Shown: in pieces, positions 46,690 through 58,890 of the stretch | How positions within the stretch are numbered: the first letter of the stretch is position 1 | Layout: each line of letters opens with the position of its first letter | NCBI RefSeq assembly: GCF_033958435.1 | Contig: NC_134141.1 | Location: 100,295,001-100,359,000, forward strand | Direction: 5' to 3' | Origin: Carettochelys insculpta | Lineage: Eukaryota; Chordata; Testudines; Carettochelyidae | Length of the DNA stretch: 64,000 nt | Notes under the pieces: generated by a model | Told to the model about the DNA's origin: nothing | Seen by the model: the letters and a program-made list of their open reading frames with translations, nothing else | Database searches by the model: none | Made by a program: the position numbers and the translations under genes

Positions 46690-46870
46690 GTGAACCTCAT
46701 AGCACTTGACAAGCATTCATGAATTAGGACACACATAGCACCCCTCGGAAGTAAGCATCATCGCTATTTGAAGACAAAGCATTCAAACCACAGATGAAGT
46801 AATTAAGTCACTAGATGAATCAGTGTCAGAGCTAGATTAATATATAGATCTCTTGCTTTTTAGAATTCCA
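46690..46870 (+). repeat. MIR-like relic
   Basis: CTCATAGCACTTGACAAGCA, AATTAGGACACACATAGCAC and AGTAAGCATCATCGCTATTT, followed by an ACAGATGAAGTAA block, keep the order of the MIR core. Heavily diverged. Confidence 0.5.
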
Positions 46871-48698
46871 GTGTTATGACTATACTGTACCATTTGGGTT
46901 TAAAGTTTGTGTGAGGTCAATGATATTTGTGTTGAATTCCATTCATTGCAACAGTTCTGTAGCCTTGTTACCAATGTAAGCCCAAATCCAAGAAGAGTTC
47001 CTTTTTCATTGTTTACTGTGTTCTAAATGATCTTAGAATTCTTGCTAGCAGGAGTAACTAATGTACTCTTTGCCTGCTTCCTGGAAGACGGAGACAGGGA
47101 AAGAAAGAAAATATTTAATGTTTAATTTGAGGAGAAGGCAACTCAGTGGTGTTGAGTTAAATGGCTATGGATTGGAGTTGAGGTGACTTGGATTTATATT
47201 TAAATTGTACCCTTCCTGGGTCAGGAACCATCTTTTTATTCAGTGAATGTACAGCATGTAGCTAGTGCATGACTCAGAGTGCTCTGGTACTATTGTAATG
47301 CAAACAATTAATACATTGTACTCACTGTTTTCCACATCATGTCTTTTTAGGTGGTACAGTGCTATGCAATATTTGCATTATTTGCATACTGTGGAAGTAC
47401 CAAGGGCGAAGCTCTTCCATACCTCTCGGGATTGTGCTGGAAATCAGAACAAGACAATTTTGCCAAGTAATCCGTTAGGTTAGATTCAGAGTTTTCTTGA
47501 GGATTACTATGTGGCTCCTTCTCGGGCATCTGAATGCAAGAAAATGGTATCTGCCACAACCTCTCCATATCTCAGAGTTCCGTTACTGTGACATGGGACC
47601 TTAATCTTTCTACCATTCACACGAGCACTATCTTTTCTAAAGCAAAACAACCACACATTTACTAAACAGATAGACAAATAATTACCTTGTTTGGCCTCAG
47701 TGTGATGACCAGGTTATTTATCCACTTATATCACAGTAACCCTTCACGTCTTTTTTTCTTGCTTTTATAAAGTGCAATCAAGTTGCACCAGATATACAGT
47801 TGACTATATTCCATTAATTGCTCATATTCAAAAACAGCACTGCATGCTCTTCAACTATGTCACCCATATGGACAAAAAACACCTCAGCATGCCATGCTCT
47901 CATATTCTTCATACACATGTGAAGTGATGCATGGCCAGACCTACCAGGCCACCAGAGGGATTTGTGAGTTCATAGGATTGAGCCAGATCCAGGAATTTTG
48001 CTGCCAGGTGCTTGGTACATCTCCACCCACTGCAGATACTGGGTCTGGCCCAGTGGTTCTTAGCAGGCTGTGTGTGTTTGATGATGATAATGATGAAAGG
48101 TAAGTGAAGAGTTTTCAGCTGCAAATGCCGGTAAAAGAACCTCAAGATCACCAAGGTGCTACAATGCAACATTTTACAAAAATGAAAACAGCACACGTTC
48201 ATCATGGTTTCAAGGTAAAAGAAAGGGACACACAGAAAACATACACATTTCACATGGAAAGGGGGCAGTTTCCTCAACAAGAAATGGGAATGTACATAAA
48301 ATGTCATATCTGAGGGATGATTTACTCATGAATGCCCACAAGATCTGTTAGCTCAGTAGCTAATGTGTATGCTGCCTAACTTAAATTTGTATTGTGTAAG
48401 TATGCTTGCGAAAAGCCTTTGTGGAGCTTAAAGAGCAGTAGTTTTATGGGCATATTGAACTGGGAGTTGATGCACTTTTAATTCTTATTAATGTTTTTTT
48501 TTATCTGACATCTTTTAGAGACAACAGATATCCAACACACAACTGCTCTCACTTGCCTTAACAATTGAAGTTTTGATTTAGGCTCAGCCTTTTCAAATGT
48601 AATTTTCTTTAATTAACAAACCAAAAGGAAATTCAGCAGGAAATAAGGAAAGCATTTCATCTGCCATGGTTTGGGGGATAAAGATGGGAAAGCAACTA
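46871..48698. other. AT-rich unique sequence
   Basis: Short frames at 47265-47568 and 47894-48313 show no domain. No repeat recognised. Confidence 0.3.
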
Positions 48699-49019
48699 CA
48701 GTAGAGTCTCAGAGTTATGAACACCAAAGTTCCAAGCTGATTGGTCAACCGCATACCACATTTGGAACCAAGAATTCACATCCAGGAAGCAGCAGAGACA
48801 GACAAAGAAAGAAAGCAAATACAAATACTGTTAATAAAAACTATTAAAACAATAAAAGGGTAAAGGGAAAGCAGCATAGTAAAGTTTCAAGTTGCCTTAA
48901 GTCAATATTCAGTTGTAAACTTTGAAATAAAAACCATAATGTTTTGTTCAGAATTGCAAACATTTTAGTTATGAATAACCTCCTTTTCCAAAGGTGTTTG
49001 TAACTCTGAGTTTCTACCC
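48699..49019. mobile_element. Tigger-like MITE with TA target duplication
   Basis: CAGTAGAGTCTCAGAGTTAT at the left mirrors TGTAACTCTGAGTTTCTACC at the right. TA lies at 48697-48698 and 49020-49021. The interior is AT-rich and noncoding. The CAGT-type end and TA target fit the pogo/Tigger group of Tc1/mariner. Confidence 0.75.
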
Positions 49020-50009
49020 TATAAAGCTTATTTGCCAGGAACAGATCCAGTGCAAAGACCATTTCTCAAGGAATCAAGACCCTACCATAAGTATCCATTC
49101 CCTAGAAAATAGCCCATTACACTGGGAAATAACAAGCCTTTCTAACTGCCCTAACAATGTTCAACTGAAGGCTGCAAAAAATGTCTGACAGATGCACAAT
49201 TCAGATTTAAGGTCTTTAAATAGGCAAAGAACATAAGCTGACACTAGGTGGGCAAATTTAAAAAAACCAAACCTCTAAGGGAGAATTTTTGCTCTGGTCC
49301 AATTAGTTTGTTGAGTAACTTCACTGCCATTTACCTGGGTTACAGCTTCTTCTACAAAAACTGCTAAAACATTTCTGTTCTATTTTAAGGGAAAGTTTGG
49401 CTTGGGACTAATTGCAGATATGGCTGAAATGTTAACACTTAAAACTGTAGCAACATTTGGTTTACATGTATTACACAGGGCATTGTTAGTATTTAGTAAG
49501 AGCAGCATTAATGAAACTACTACCTGACAGTATGATGGTAGTCCACTAAGTACGGATATGATGGATAGCTAAGTTTGTATTTCAGTAATTAGACACATGA
49601 AAAGACAAGTACTCTGGACAATTAAACCTAAAGATCCATATTCTATTATTCAGTCTTTCTTTTCCCCACACGTCAGAGCATCCACAATAATAAAGTATAT
49701 TTGCTCACATCTTATATGAAAGGCATAGTTTATGAATAGTTTATAGAAGATTGATACATAGCTAATGGATGTTAGGAACATGTTGTATGTGTTACAGATG
49801 TTTGTATGCACTTCATTAGAAGAGGTTGTGTATGGTTATAATCAACCTGATGGCTGCAATCTTTAACTGACTATTCATTTATTAAAACGTCTATTAATCA
49901 GCATCTGTTAACTCTTTCTAAAGTATTAATTTGAAAAGATCAAAAGCAATTAGACGGATGGCTCATCATTGAAAAGCAACCAAATATTCTACATCAATTC
50001 CTATGTATT
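49020..50009. other. AT-rich unique sequence, possible conserved block at 49820-50000
   Basis: No transposon recognised. The 49850-49970 part has dense homeodomain-like words (CTATTAATCAGCATCTG, AAGTATTAATTTGAAAAG) and GATCAAAAG, a Tcf/Lef-like word. Confidence 0.3.
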
Positions 50010-50200
50010 TAAGGTACTTATATGGACCATTGCCAGAGCGTCTTAGCCTCTCAAAAAAGGCTCATGAGGTAGGGAAGTGCTATTATCCCCATTTTACAAA
50101 TAAGAACGTAAAACAAGCAGAGGCTAAGTGACTTGTCCTAGGTCTTATAAAAATTCTGTGACAGAGTGGGAAATTAAACCCATTTCCCCCACCCCAAAGT
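50010..50200 (+). repeat. MIR relic, well preserved core
   Basis: CTCATGAGGTAGGGAAGTGC, then TATTATCCCCATTTTACAAA, GAGGCTAAGTGACTTGTCCT and GACAGAGTGGG follow the MIR core and 3' region in order. Confidence 0.7.
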
Positions 50201-50442
50201 TGCATTTTACCATGCTACCCCCTGGACCCTCCTTCACTCACTTACTAGCTTTAAGACCCAGATCTCTTGCCCCTTAGATTTAAATCTTCCATTACGCATA
50301 GTAGCCAAGAAAATCTGGTATCTAAATACCTGGCATAATTAATGGGGCCAAATCTAGAAGGGCTTGAGCTCTTACAGCCATCTCCATAAACCTTTACGAA
50401 AATATATTGTGTCTCAAATTTCCCGCCCTCTCCTTCTCTCTA

Positions 50443-50745
50443 CGGCTATGTCTACACTAGAGGGATTTGTCAGCAAGTCAACAGAATACAGAACTTTTGT
50501 TGACAGCTGTACCCTACTGCCATGAGGAATACCACCTCTGTTGACAGAAAGCTGGTCTGGACATTCCAGGGGGTCTTCTGTCAACAGACAGGGTTTCCAG
50601 GACACCAGGCAGCCCTGTCTGCTGTGCTTCCATTTGGCTGTTTTGCTGACAGAGCAACCAAACAGTCCTGCCACCAGAAATTTTGTCAGAAGATATCTTC
50701 TGACAAAAACTTCTGTCAACAAATACCTGTAATTAAGACACGGCC
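50443..50745. mobile_element. Harbinger-type MITE, group A, with perfect 28-bp palindrome
   Basis: The left end GGCTATGTCTACACTAGAGG mirrors a decayed right end AATTAAGACACGGCC. The interior shares GCAGCCCTGTCTGCTGTGCT with the 37336 copy. Positions 50681-50708 form a perfect 28-bp palindrome centred on AGAAGATATCTTCT. No coding capacity. Confidence 0.8.
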
Positions 50746-51375
50746 TCAGTGTTTCTTTTACTCCTAATGCCCCCTCTACCCTTGCCAAAAAGCCTTATTA
50801 ATGCCACAGATACTGGATTTGGAACTGAATGTGACTAAATCAAGACTCAAACTGACCGTTTCATATAATATTTTCTATAACCATGGAACTGCTTTTATCA
50901 AGGTTTGGCTCCTGCACTCAAGAATCATACCCTGTGCCTCTCTGGCTGTGGAATATTGCCTTTTGTAGGCTCTTAGATGAACAGGTGTGGCTACCTGCAG
51001 CCCAATACTAACCACCAAGGACTTTTAAATTAGGAATCTGGTTCTGAACTATCTTGCACTTTAAATAGTCATTTACACTTGTACAAAGTGGATGCCAAAT
51101 GTTACCATTCTAGTTAGTATCAGCTAGCAATGTTCCACCCCATTTGCCCAAGAGTACACAAGATGTAACACAATAGAGCATCTGGCCTCAGAACTTTAAG
51201 TGAATTCCAAAAGTGAATGGAGTCAGAGCCTGACTGGCTCTACCATTAGCTGTTTCTTAAGCAAAATGATTAAACTCCTTCCACGAGGAACTGAAATCTT
51301 TCAGGTTATCATTAGTTCTGTGTTAAATATACATTAATCTTTACGTCTGCCCTCTCTAGATACTAGTACTAATAG
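50746..51375. other. Unique sequence
   Basis: Nothing recognised. Confidence 0.3.
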
Positions 51376-51980
51376 GTAATGAGTGAAGACTTGGCTTGGG
51401 AAGGCAAGCCTCAGGTCCACCACTTTCATACGCACCAGAGATCAACCCCCATTGTGGCTATTTACCCCATCCTGCATCCACAGTCTTCTCCATTATGGCT
51501 GCTGGTTCTCCTCCCCAAGGCTAGCACATCCTCCCCCAAGTGCTGGGCAACTACGCAGCCCCAGCTCCCCACCTCTCAGACCCCAGAGCGCCAAGGCACC
51601 CTAGCATGCCATGCCCTTGGCCCAGCTCTGGCCCTTGGAGCAGCTGAACAGGCCTAGCATCCCCAACTCTGGTCCCAGCTCTGGCCTTGGGAGCAGGCAG
51701 GCAGCCCTAGCAGCTCCAGCCCCAGGAGCAGCCAGGTGGCCCTAGTGACCCTGGGAGCAGATGAGCAAACATGCAGCCCTAATTCCCCAGAGCAGCTGGG
51801 CAGCTGCCCCTCAACCCCAGGTTTCCACGTGCCCAAACCACTGGTTGGCAGGGCAGCCACACGGCAGCCAGAGTCCCAGCCTTCCCTGATGGCCAGAGTG
51901 TGGTGGGTGGGGCCAGCCCCATCTTTTCAGGAAAGCAGTGCCTTCCCTTGCCTCTATTACCTGCTGCCCATGCCAGTCCT
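51376..51980. repeat. GC-rich degenerate repeat block
   Basis: Loose repeats of CCCAGCTCTGGCCNTNGGAGCAG and GAGCAGNCAGGNGGCCCTAG occur through 51620-51810. The open frames on both strands (for example 51379-51657) come from the absence of AT-rich stops. It resembles the GC-rich block at 7170-7460 in wording, but the two are not clearly copies. Confidence 0.4.
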
Positions 51981-53100
51981 TGATTGCAGAGCCTGTATAC
52001 GTTTTAACAAAAGAGATAATAAAATGGATAGCCACTTCTAAAAATTGTAAATGTCATCTTTAGTAAAGAGATAGCATGCAACATAGCCAAATGTTCCAGT
52101 AAGGTCAGTCTCAGTCTCAGTCTCAAATACTTTTCAATTTTATATCTTTCTTTCAGAATTATAAAAATGCTGGGACAAGTGATGTGGGTGAGGCCACCAT
52201 TCAGCAATGCTCAAGCAGGGATTATTTCTAGGCAATCCACCCCAAACTTGTGGGAAGGGCTGTTCAATCAATTGCATTTTGTTAAGTAGTTAGATACATT
52301 CCACTTTAAATTTCTCTTTCTTCATTGCTTCATTTCTGAAATCAAGTTTTTAGACCCTGAATAAAAACTTTCCATCTAGTCCTAAATCCCTAACCTAATA
52401 ATTTCATCTCAGTTTCTGGGATCAGATTGATAATCTTCTTGGTTTTGCCAGTTTTTGCTTAGGTAAACTAATTACATGATAACAGCTACTTTACATTGTA
52501 CAAGTTCTTTCTTAGGAGGATTGTAAGACACTTTTCAGGCACAAAACAGTGTTTTTATCTTTTTTATAAAATATTAAACTAAAATAAAAATATAAATGTC
52601 AAATTTACCCTTTCTGTAACTCCACCGAAGCTAGAGGTGAGTTTTGACCCAGAAGTCTAGCTTATAAACAAATTTCATAAATTCCTTTTGTTTATTTTCC
52701 TTAGGAGATATTGGGACTTAATGCTACTTTATTTCACACTGGAGTAATTGAAATGGTTTATGGTCACGGAGGAGGTCATAAAGGAGAGGTGAAAGGAAGT
52801 ACTTTGAAAGAAAGTGGAAGTTCTGAAACTTAATCAGAGCTTGGTCTGAGCAGAGGAAGGGTGGCTAAGAAATCTTTTGATTGATGATTGTGTGTGTTTA
52901 ATAACTTTCCGACTTTAAAAATAGGCAGCTCTTTATCCCAAGTCTCTACAGCAAAAAGATTCAATAATTGCTGATGCTGTTTGGTTATGTTAACTTTATT
53001 CTGTGTGCTGATGTAGCTGCTTATTCCAAGCTTCATACAATCTATCTTTCTTGCTCATTATATTGTTACTCATCTATTAGGTTCATCCTCATGACTCAGT
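51981..53100. other. AT-rich unique sequence with a short TCAGTC run
   Basis: Four TCAGTC units lie at about 52105-52128. Otherwise nothing recognised. Confidence 0.3.
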
Positions 53101-53552
53101 GGCCGTTTCTACACAGGCCACTTCCTTTGGAAGTGGCATGCAAAAACAGAGCTAAAGATGCTAATGAGGTGTGGATGCAAATTCCCCACACCTCATTAGT
53201 ATAATGTCACATGATTTGGAGTCTGGAAGACCGTTCTTCTGGACTCCAAATTGCCGTGTAGAAGCATAGCTCCTGGGGGGCTTCTGGAAGGAAGTCCTCC
53301 TTTTGGAGGCCCCTTCTTCCCAAAAATTTTCAGGAAGAAGGGGCCTCCGGAAGAAGAACTTCCTTCCGGAAGCGCCCCCTGGGCCGTGCTTCTACATGGC
53401 ATTTTGGTGTCCAGAAAAATGGTCTTCTGGACTGCAAATCATGTGACATTATACTAATGAGGTGTGGGGAATTTGCATCCACCCCTCATTAGCATCTTTC
53501 GCTCCATATTAGTATGCCACTTCTGAAGGAAGTGGCCTCTGTAGAAATGGCC
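53101..53552. mobile_element. Harbinger-type palindromic MITE, group E
   Basis: GGCCGTTTCTACACAGGCCA at the left mirrors GCCTCTGTAGAAATGGCC at the right over about 35 bases. The element is a long imperfect palindrome. AATGAGGTGTGGATGCAAAT and its inverse lie symmetrically, and the centre CTTCTTCCCAAAAATTTTCA is flanked by inverted GGAAG-rich arms. The flanking AGT and AGC may be a degraded 3-bp duplication. Confidence 0.8.
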
Positions 53553-53952
53553 AGCAGCAGTAGAAAATGTTGAATTAAGAGACTAGGTTCAGTTTAGAGG
53601 CTAGAGTTTGTTCACTTAAAAGTCTACTCTGCTCTACATCTACTATTCTTCTCTGGCTTTCTGCACAAGAGTGGCACCATGGAAATGCAATTGGAAAGTT
53701 TCCTTTAATTGTTAGCACCTTCTTCATCTGCTAAAGAGGGGTATTTCTCCAGCAGCTAATGGAGAGAGTGTTCTAACTAGCAAGACATGAAATCTCAGAA
53801 TAAGAAAAAAAAACATAAGATCTCAGAAGAAGGAAAAAGGATGAATACCTTTCTCTATGAAGTGATGGTGAGAAAGGGTAAAAGAGAAACAAACACTGTT
53901 CCTGAAAAAGATGTCACTTGCTCAGTAACTTTCTATGGTTCTGTAATAACAC
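53553..53952. other. Unique sequence
   Basis: Nothing recognised. Confidence 0.3.
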
Positions 53953-53955
53953 TTG

Positions 53956-54114
53956 GGCTGTAGCCACACTAGCCCCTCCTTTAGGAGGGGCTATGGCAAT
54001 GTGGCACATTGGAATATGCTAATAAGGTGATTCCAGGAATATGCAGCACCTCATTAGCATATTAGCCACATTACCATAGCCCCTTTGAAAGGAGGGGCTA
54101 GTGTGGCCACAGCC
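53956..54114. mobile_element. Harbinger-type MITE, group F, complete 159-bp copy
   Basis: GGCTGTAGCCACACTAGCCC at the left mirrors GGGCTAGTGTGGCCACAGCC at the right almost perfectly for more than 25 bases. TTG flanks both sides (53953-53955 and 54115-54117). The inner CAGCACCTCATTAGCATATT matches the larger truncated copy at 16487. Confidence 0.92.
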
Positions 54115-54117
54115 TTG

Positions 54118-55095
54118 AAGTTTGATGAAGGAAAACTGTATAGTCTCCCACCCCAAAAAAATACTCATGGAACAAATCTCCATGTTGTAAATTTGGCTGG
54201 CGATTATCCTCTCCCTCCCTCCCATGAGTACTAAGAGAACGATGGGAGCTGTAGTCGCAGTGCTTCTAAGAAATACACTCTGAGGCAAGGCATGCTGGAA
54301 GAAGGTACTGCGTACATCCTGTCTACTCCTTGATCAACGGGAGACCTTAAGAAGAGTCAAGAGGCATCAGAGTCCCTTACCACAGACAAATGATCTCTTT
54401 CCATTTCAATTTCATTTTTTCAGTTAGGTGCCAGGAAAAGGAATCCCACTCCCCCTCAGAGATGTTTGTTTTACACTTTGCCACAGCCCCCCTCCCCTCC
54501 AGGAATAGCCTATGTTACCACAGATGAGACTGAGTTATCTACATGCAGACTGCACCAGTTTATAATTAAACTGATTTTTAAAATGACAATTTACATTAAA
54601 TTGGTGCATAATAGGTCTGCAGACCAGGTTATTTTAGTTAAATTTATGCCAGTTAGTACCAAGTTTAATTTAAACTGAAGAAAACCTTTTTAAAGCCAGC
54701 GTTCATGCAGAAATTTGCACCAGCCTAGCCAAATTGCTTAAAGTGAACATGTACATAAGAAACCCTGAGAGAGGGAGTGAGTTTCCTCAAAAGTGAAGCT
54801 CCGTGGATGTATCCTTTTGGTTTGCTTGGCTTGCTCCATGCATGTTGCCCCAACAGCCACATGGTCATATAAAAATATGAGTCTATGGGTTGAGAATATG
54901 ATTTGCATGTAAAGAGTTCTGGACACTTTAAATGCACTGGAAAATAATTAATAAAAGTGAGATGTTAAAACCAGTGTGGACAAAAGGACTCAAAAGAGGT
55001 GAATGGGAAGAGCTTTCTTCTCTGCTAGTTGTGCTAGCTGAACAAACCACAACTTTTGACTCTTCCCTTGACTCTTGCTTTCAGAAGTAACGAGG
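54118..55095. other. AT-rich unique sequence
   Basis: Homeodomain-type words are frequent at 54540-54680 (TATAATTAAACTG, TTTAATTTAAACTG), but nothing can be asserted. Confidence 0.3.
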
Positions 55096-55494
55096 TCATT
55101 GAGTACGGCGACCGTATCTCCTTGTCCCATATCTGGGACAGAGAGCTATGGAGGGGAGGGGCAGCTGCTCCAAGCCCTGGGAATCTGGTGCTCTCCACCC
55201 TCCCACCCCTGGGGAATATGGCAGCCATGGGTGATCCTGGCCCAGAGCCCAGGAAAGCAGGGGCCACAGGAGCTCCCGGCCTGGAGCCCTGGAGAAGCAG
55301 CAGCCATGAGAGCTTCCTTCCCAGATCCCCAGTGAAGCAGCGACCGTGAGTGCTCTCACCCCCACCCCAGCCCCTGAGAGCCTAAGTATGAGACAATTCA
55401 TCCCTTTTAGAAAATAAGTTGGGATGCCTTTTTGGCATCCCAAATATGGGACTGTCCCAACAAATACAGGACAATTGGTCACCCTCCCATTGAG
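55096..55494. mobile_element. hAT-type MITE with GC-rich interior
   Basis: TCATTGAG (55096-55103) and CCATTGAG (55487-55494) are a 7/8 direct repeat. The element ends are TACGGCGACC and GGTCACCCTC, imperfect versions of a TAGGGTGACC inverted terminus. The arms continue with TCCTTGTCCCATAT and its counterpart ATATGGGACTGTCCCA. The interior carries loose repeats of CAGCCATGRG-rich sequence. The 8-bp duplication fits hAT. Confidence 0.75.
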
Positions 55495-57820
55495 GAAGAG
55501 TTCTCACTTGTCTGATAATCTTCAGAGATATTTGCCCACGTAGAGATTTCCAACCAGTGATCATCAACAAACAAAGCTCTGAGACAAAAAGGTCTTTGCA
55601 AAAGGAAACCAGAAAATATTTAGCCAACATAATGCTTTGTTGATTATATGTAATAAAAATATGGTTATTTGCTGGTCCTAATTTAGCCCTGATATAAATC
55701 CACAGGGAGCCTTTTTTATACTAGTCCAATGAGTTTACAGATTATCATAGCTTTGGCAGAGGTTATCTTCAGTGGAGGGCATATTCCTTTACTTCTGACT
55801 ACATTATAAGCATTAGAACAGGTGGAGAGCACTGTCCCACTGCTTGGGAGCAGGATTCTGCTAAATGAGAAAGCTGAATGCCTAATATGGATGCTTCTCT
55901 TAGCCTCATTGTATCTTGCTGGTATAAATCAGTTATTAATGACTGGCAATAAAAACTAGCCTTCTAGGGTGGTCCAAGTGCCAGGGCCAATACATGTTTT
56001 CTTACAGCACTAAAACCTCTCTGTAGCAAGGTCAGCCTCACTCCTGGGTCCCAGCCCCATGTTCCACTCACAGTCCCCACAGGTAGCTCTGCCCCCACCC
56101 ACTATGCTCCAGCTGTGGTTTGGCTCTATGTCCACAGGCTGAAGGAGGTGAGAGTAGAGCTACCGCTGGTCACCTGGAGGGTAGAGGGTAGAGTCCAAAC
56201 ACTCCTTGTAGGCACCATTTGCCCTCTCTGATTCAGTCTCTGGCAGCACTGAAGCTGTTTTGCTACTCTCCAAATCACAGACCATCTCTGTTCACACCAC
56301 TCCAACTTTCTCTTCCACTCCCCCTCTTTTGCTCAGCAAGGGAAGCTTTTAACCAGTCCTGTTGCAGCCTCAAGTAAGCTCAGCTGGCCCTGATTAATTG
56401 ATAGCAGCCTCTCATTGGCTACTTCCCAGGGTCAGCTGCTCATTGATGCCCTGAGGTATCCCTCTGTTCATTAGCCAGGTGTTGTCTTTCTCCCCTTCTG
56501 AGCTCATCCTCTGGCGTGATCCTGTCATAATCTCATTTTTCTTTTTAGTCTATTTTACATCTACAGACATAGGTTGATATTTTCAGATATTCCCCCATTT
56601 GCTACAAGTTCACCGCATTTATTAATCTCTCCCTGTATTTTTTTTTCATTTTGAATGAGAACAATTGCAGGATGCACATCTCCTTCACTTACCTTTCTAG
56701 CTAGGTAGTGATGTTCTACAACTCTTCTGGACTTTAACGAGTGTTGGACTCCTTGTTAACCTTGTAGGAAAGAATGTTGCTGACTAAGATCAGAGCCCAG
56801 TTCCACACCTGTGTCTCCTCAACAGGATCTTTCCTTCAGTGCTCCACATTCATGCCACTGTGTCAATGGATACTCTAGTGTGCTGATGAAAAATATGAAG
56901 ACATCAAATTAAACATAATCCACAGAACTCAGATAAAGGGGAAGACCTTAAGGCTTTCTTGAACAATCCTGCTGCCAGTACAAGATTATTCCATCTGGTG
57001 TATCTTTGATTGCTTTTCCATTCTGTTTTAAAAAGGGATTGTTGCCAAGAGACTTCCACTGCTACCCTGGGGACACTATTCTTCATCCATTAGATAGCTC
57101 ACTCTGAGCACTATTCTTACTAGTAAGTCTACATTTTCCTTTGTTCAGTTTCCTACCGATATTCCAGTTACTTTTCATTGAGGTTATGAAATCCTGTGCT
57201 AATATTGTCATCTGTTGCAAGTACGGAGTCAGAATTGGGCCCGCTCCCTATTCTGAGGGAAAAGTAAAGTAAAAACAGATGTAAGTGTATCATTCTTCAT
57301 TGTGTTACATTGTGAATGGTACTCACTAAGCAACAGGCTTCAATATGGTTTGAATTACTTGTGACTTGGCTCCTGTATATTTCCATGCCATATTTTGCAT
57401 TTTATCACCTAATATTTATGCAATCTTTATTCTATTAAAATATTAGCATTATGAAATATATATTAATAATAGCAAAAAGTCTGATTCTACTCAGACCGAA
57501 GTCAATGGCAAAATATCCGTAAGATACCATCTTGGTCCTAGTTTTGGTTAAAGAAAGGCAGACTATCTGGGTATTCAAAATATAGCCCTGTGCTCTTTTT
57601 TGTTTTCAGATAAATTGAGAGATGTGCAGGTGAGAAGCTGTTCCTGTTTGACACTGGTTTCTAATTTATTAATTAGTAATTCCAAAGGGTAGAATTCTGA
57701 AGAAGCTTCTCAAAAAACATTACATATGAAATTGTGCATGAATTTATGTACTAAACATAAAATTTGAGCCCTAATCCTCTAATGGGCACCTAACTGGTTG
57801 GGAATATTTGGGAGTGTTCA
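55495..57820. other. Unique sequence; possible old LTR-like GC-rich part at 55970-56530
   Basis: The part at 55970-56530 is GC-richer, with phrases such as GCCTCTCATTGGCTACTTCC that resemble reptile LTRs. I found no matching second copy or ends. The rest is AT-rich and unremarkable. Confidence 0.25.
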
Positions 57821-58121
57821 GGCTATAAGAGAATCTTAGCAAGATCAGAAAGCTTCCGAAAATCCTGGTGTGGAGACCTACCCGCAGGAAACCTTTTTGA
57901 TGTTACAATGATCCAGACAGAAGGTATACCCACAGATTTCAAAATGAGAAATAAAATAAAAACCTTCCCCTAAAATGAAGACACTAGTGATGGTCCAAGG
58001 CAAGACTGTTCAAGGACTCTTGGTCTCCCGTTGCGGCCAAATAAACGGCAATTCAGGTTTCCTTGGTGGCAGGCAATGGTACCCCTAAGCATGTACTCCT
58101 CTTCTACAGTACACATGGTAA

Positions 58122-58553
58122 TGTCAAAACATACCCCAGCCAGTGGCTACAAATCACAGTGGGAGCCCATACTTCAGTGGTAATAGCCCTAGCCTAAAAA
58201 CTGGCCTGCCACAGTATCATAGTCTGGGAGTGGCCTTCTTCTAGCAAGCCATTAACGCACAAGCCCAGATTGTGAGCAATAATCCAGGCCTATCAGTACA
58301 ATTAATTCCCCAAAGCTTGATGAACATTGAGGGAGCCAGTAACTTTGAAGGAGGAACACTCAAAGCAACATGGCCCCAGACACCTTCAGAGAAAGAAGTG
58401 GTAAGCAGTCAGGATTGGGAGGTCATCATACACAACAGGAATTTCATGCAAGAACAGAGGTATTACCCTACACTGAGGCGTGCATATGAACAAATGGCCC
58501 CCGTAAACGATGGAAGTGTGCCACTTCATCTGAGTGAGCGGAATCTTCATTAA
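58122..58553 (+). pseudogene. Unassigned broken reading frame, possible processed pseudogene
   Basis: I do not recognise the protein. One frame stays open from 58122 to 58553 except for a TAG at 58242-58244. It gives about 40 plus 103 codons with varied, protein-like composition: SGSPYFSGNSPSLKTGLPQY, then SNNPGLSVQLIPQS, SEKEVVSSQDWEVIIHNR and QEQRYYPTLRRAYEQMA. The first Met in the downstream part is internal; the frame enters from upstream without an ATG. It ends just before an AATAAA at 58553-58558. Upstream fragments in another frame (MKTLVMVQGKTVQGL near 57977) may belong to it. There are no clear splice signals. It could be a retrocopy of a host gene, an unrecognised transposon gene, or chance. 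Confidence 0.35.
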
Positions 58554-58577
58554 ATAAAGAAAAGAAGGATTCTTTTG

Positions 58578-58760
58578 AAGATGTGTTTACATTTGAAAGA
58601 GCAGCATCCACACTGGCTTTCTTCTTTCAAAAGAAGGTCTTTCAAAATTAGAATATGCAAATGAGGTGTGAAATACGCAAATTTATACTTCATTTGCATT
58701 TTTGATTTACCTTATTTGCATGCCTCTTTCAAAAGAGGAATGCAAGTGTAGACACACCCT
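58578..58760. mobile_element. Harbinger-type MITE, group G
   Basis: AGATGTGTTTACATTTGAAA at the left mirrors GCAAGTGTAGACACACCC at the right. TTTCAAAAGAAGG and TTTCAAAAGAGG arms, and symmetrical AATATGCAAATGAGG and TTATTTGCATGCC blocks, make it palindromic. No clear target duplication. Confidence 0.7.
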
Positions 58761-58890
58761 CAGAGCTGTATGCCCCACAAGAATTGCTGGACTAGACCCC
58801 ATTTTAGACTAAGCCTGAATGGATGACATAGGTAAACTGCCCAAGATTCAAGTCACCCTTACTTCTCTCAGATTGATAAAGGAGGACTCT

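Noticed and set aside
55034..55482. Several frames of 77-128 codons
   Set aside because: They fall inside the hAT-type MITE with 8-bp duplications. The GC-rich interior explains the open frames.
55970..56530. Solo LTR
   Set aside because: GC-rich wording resembles reptile LTRs, but no TG...CA ends, target duplication or second copy could be found.
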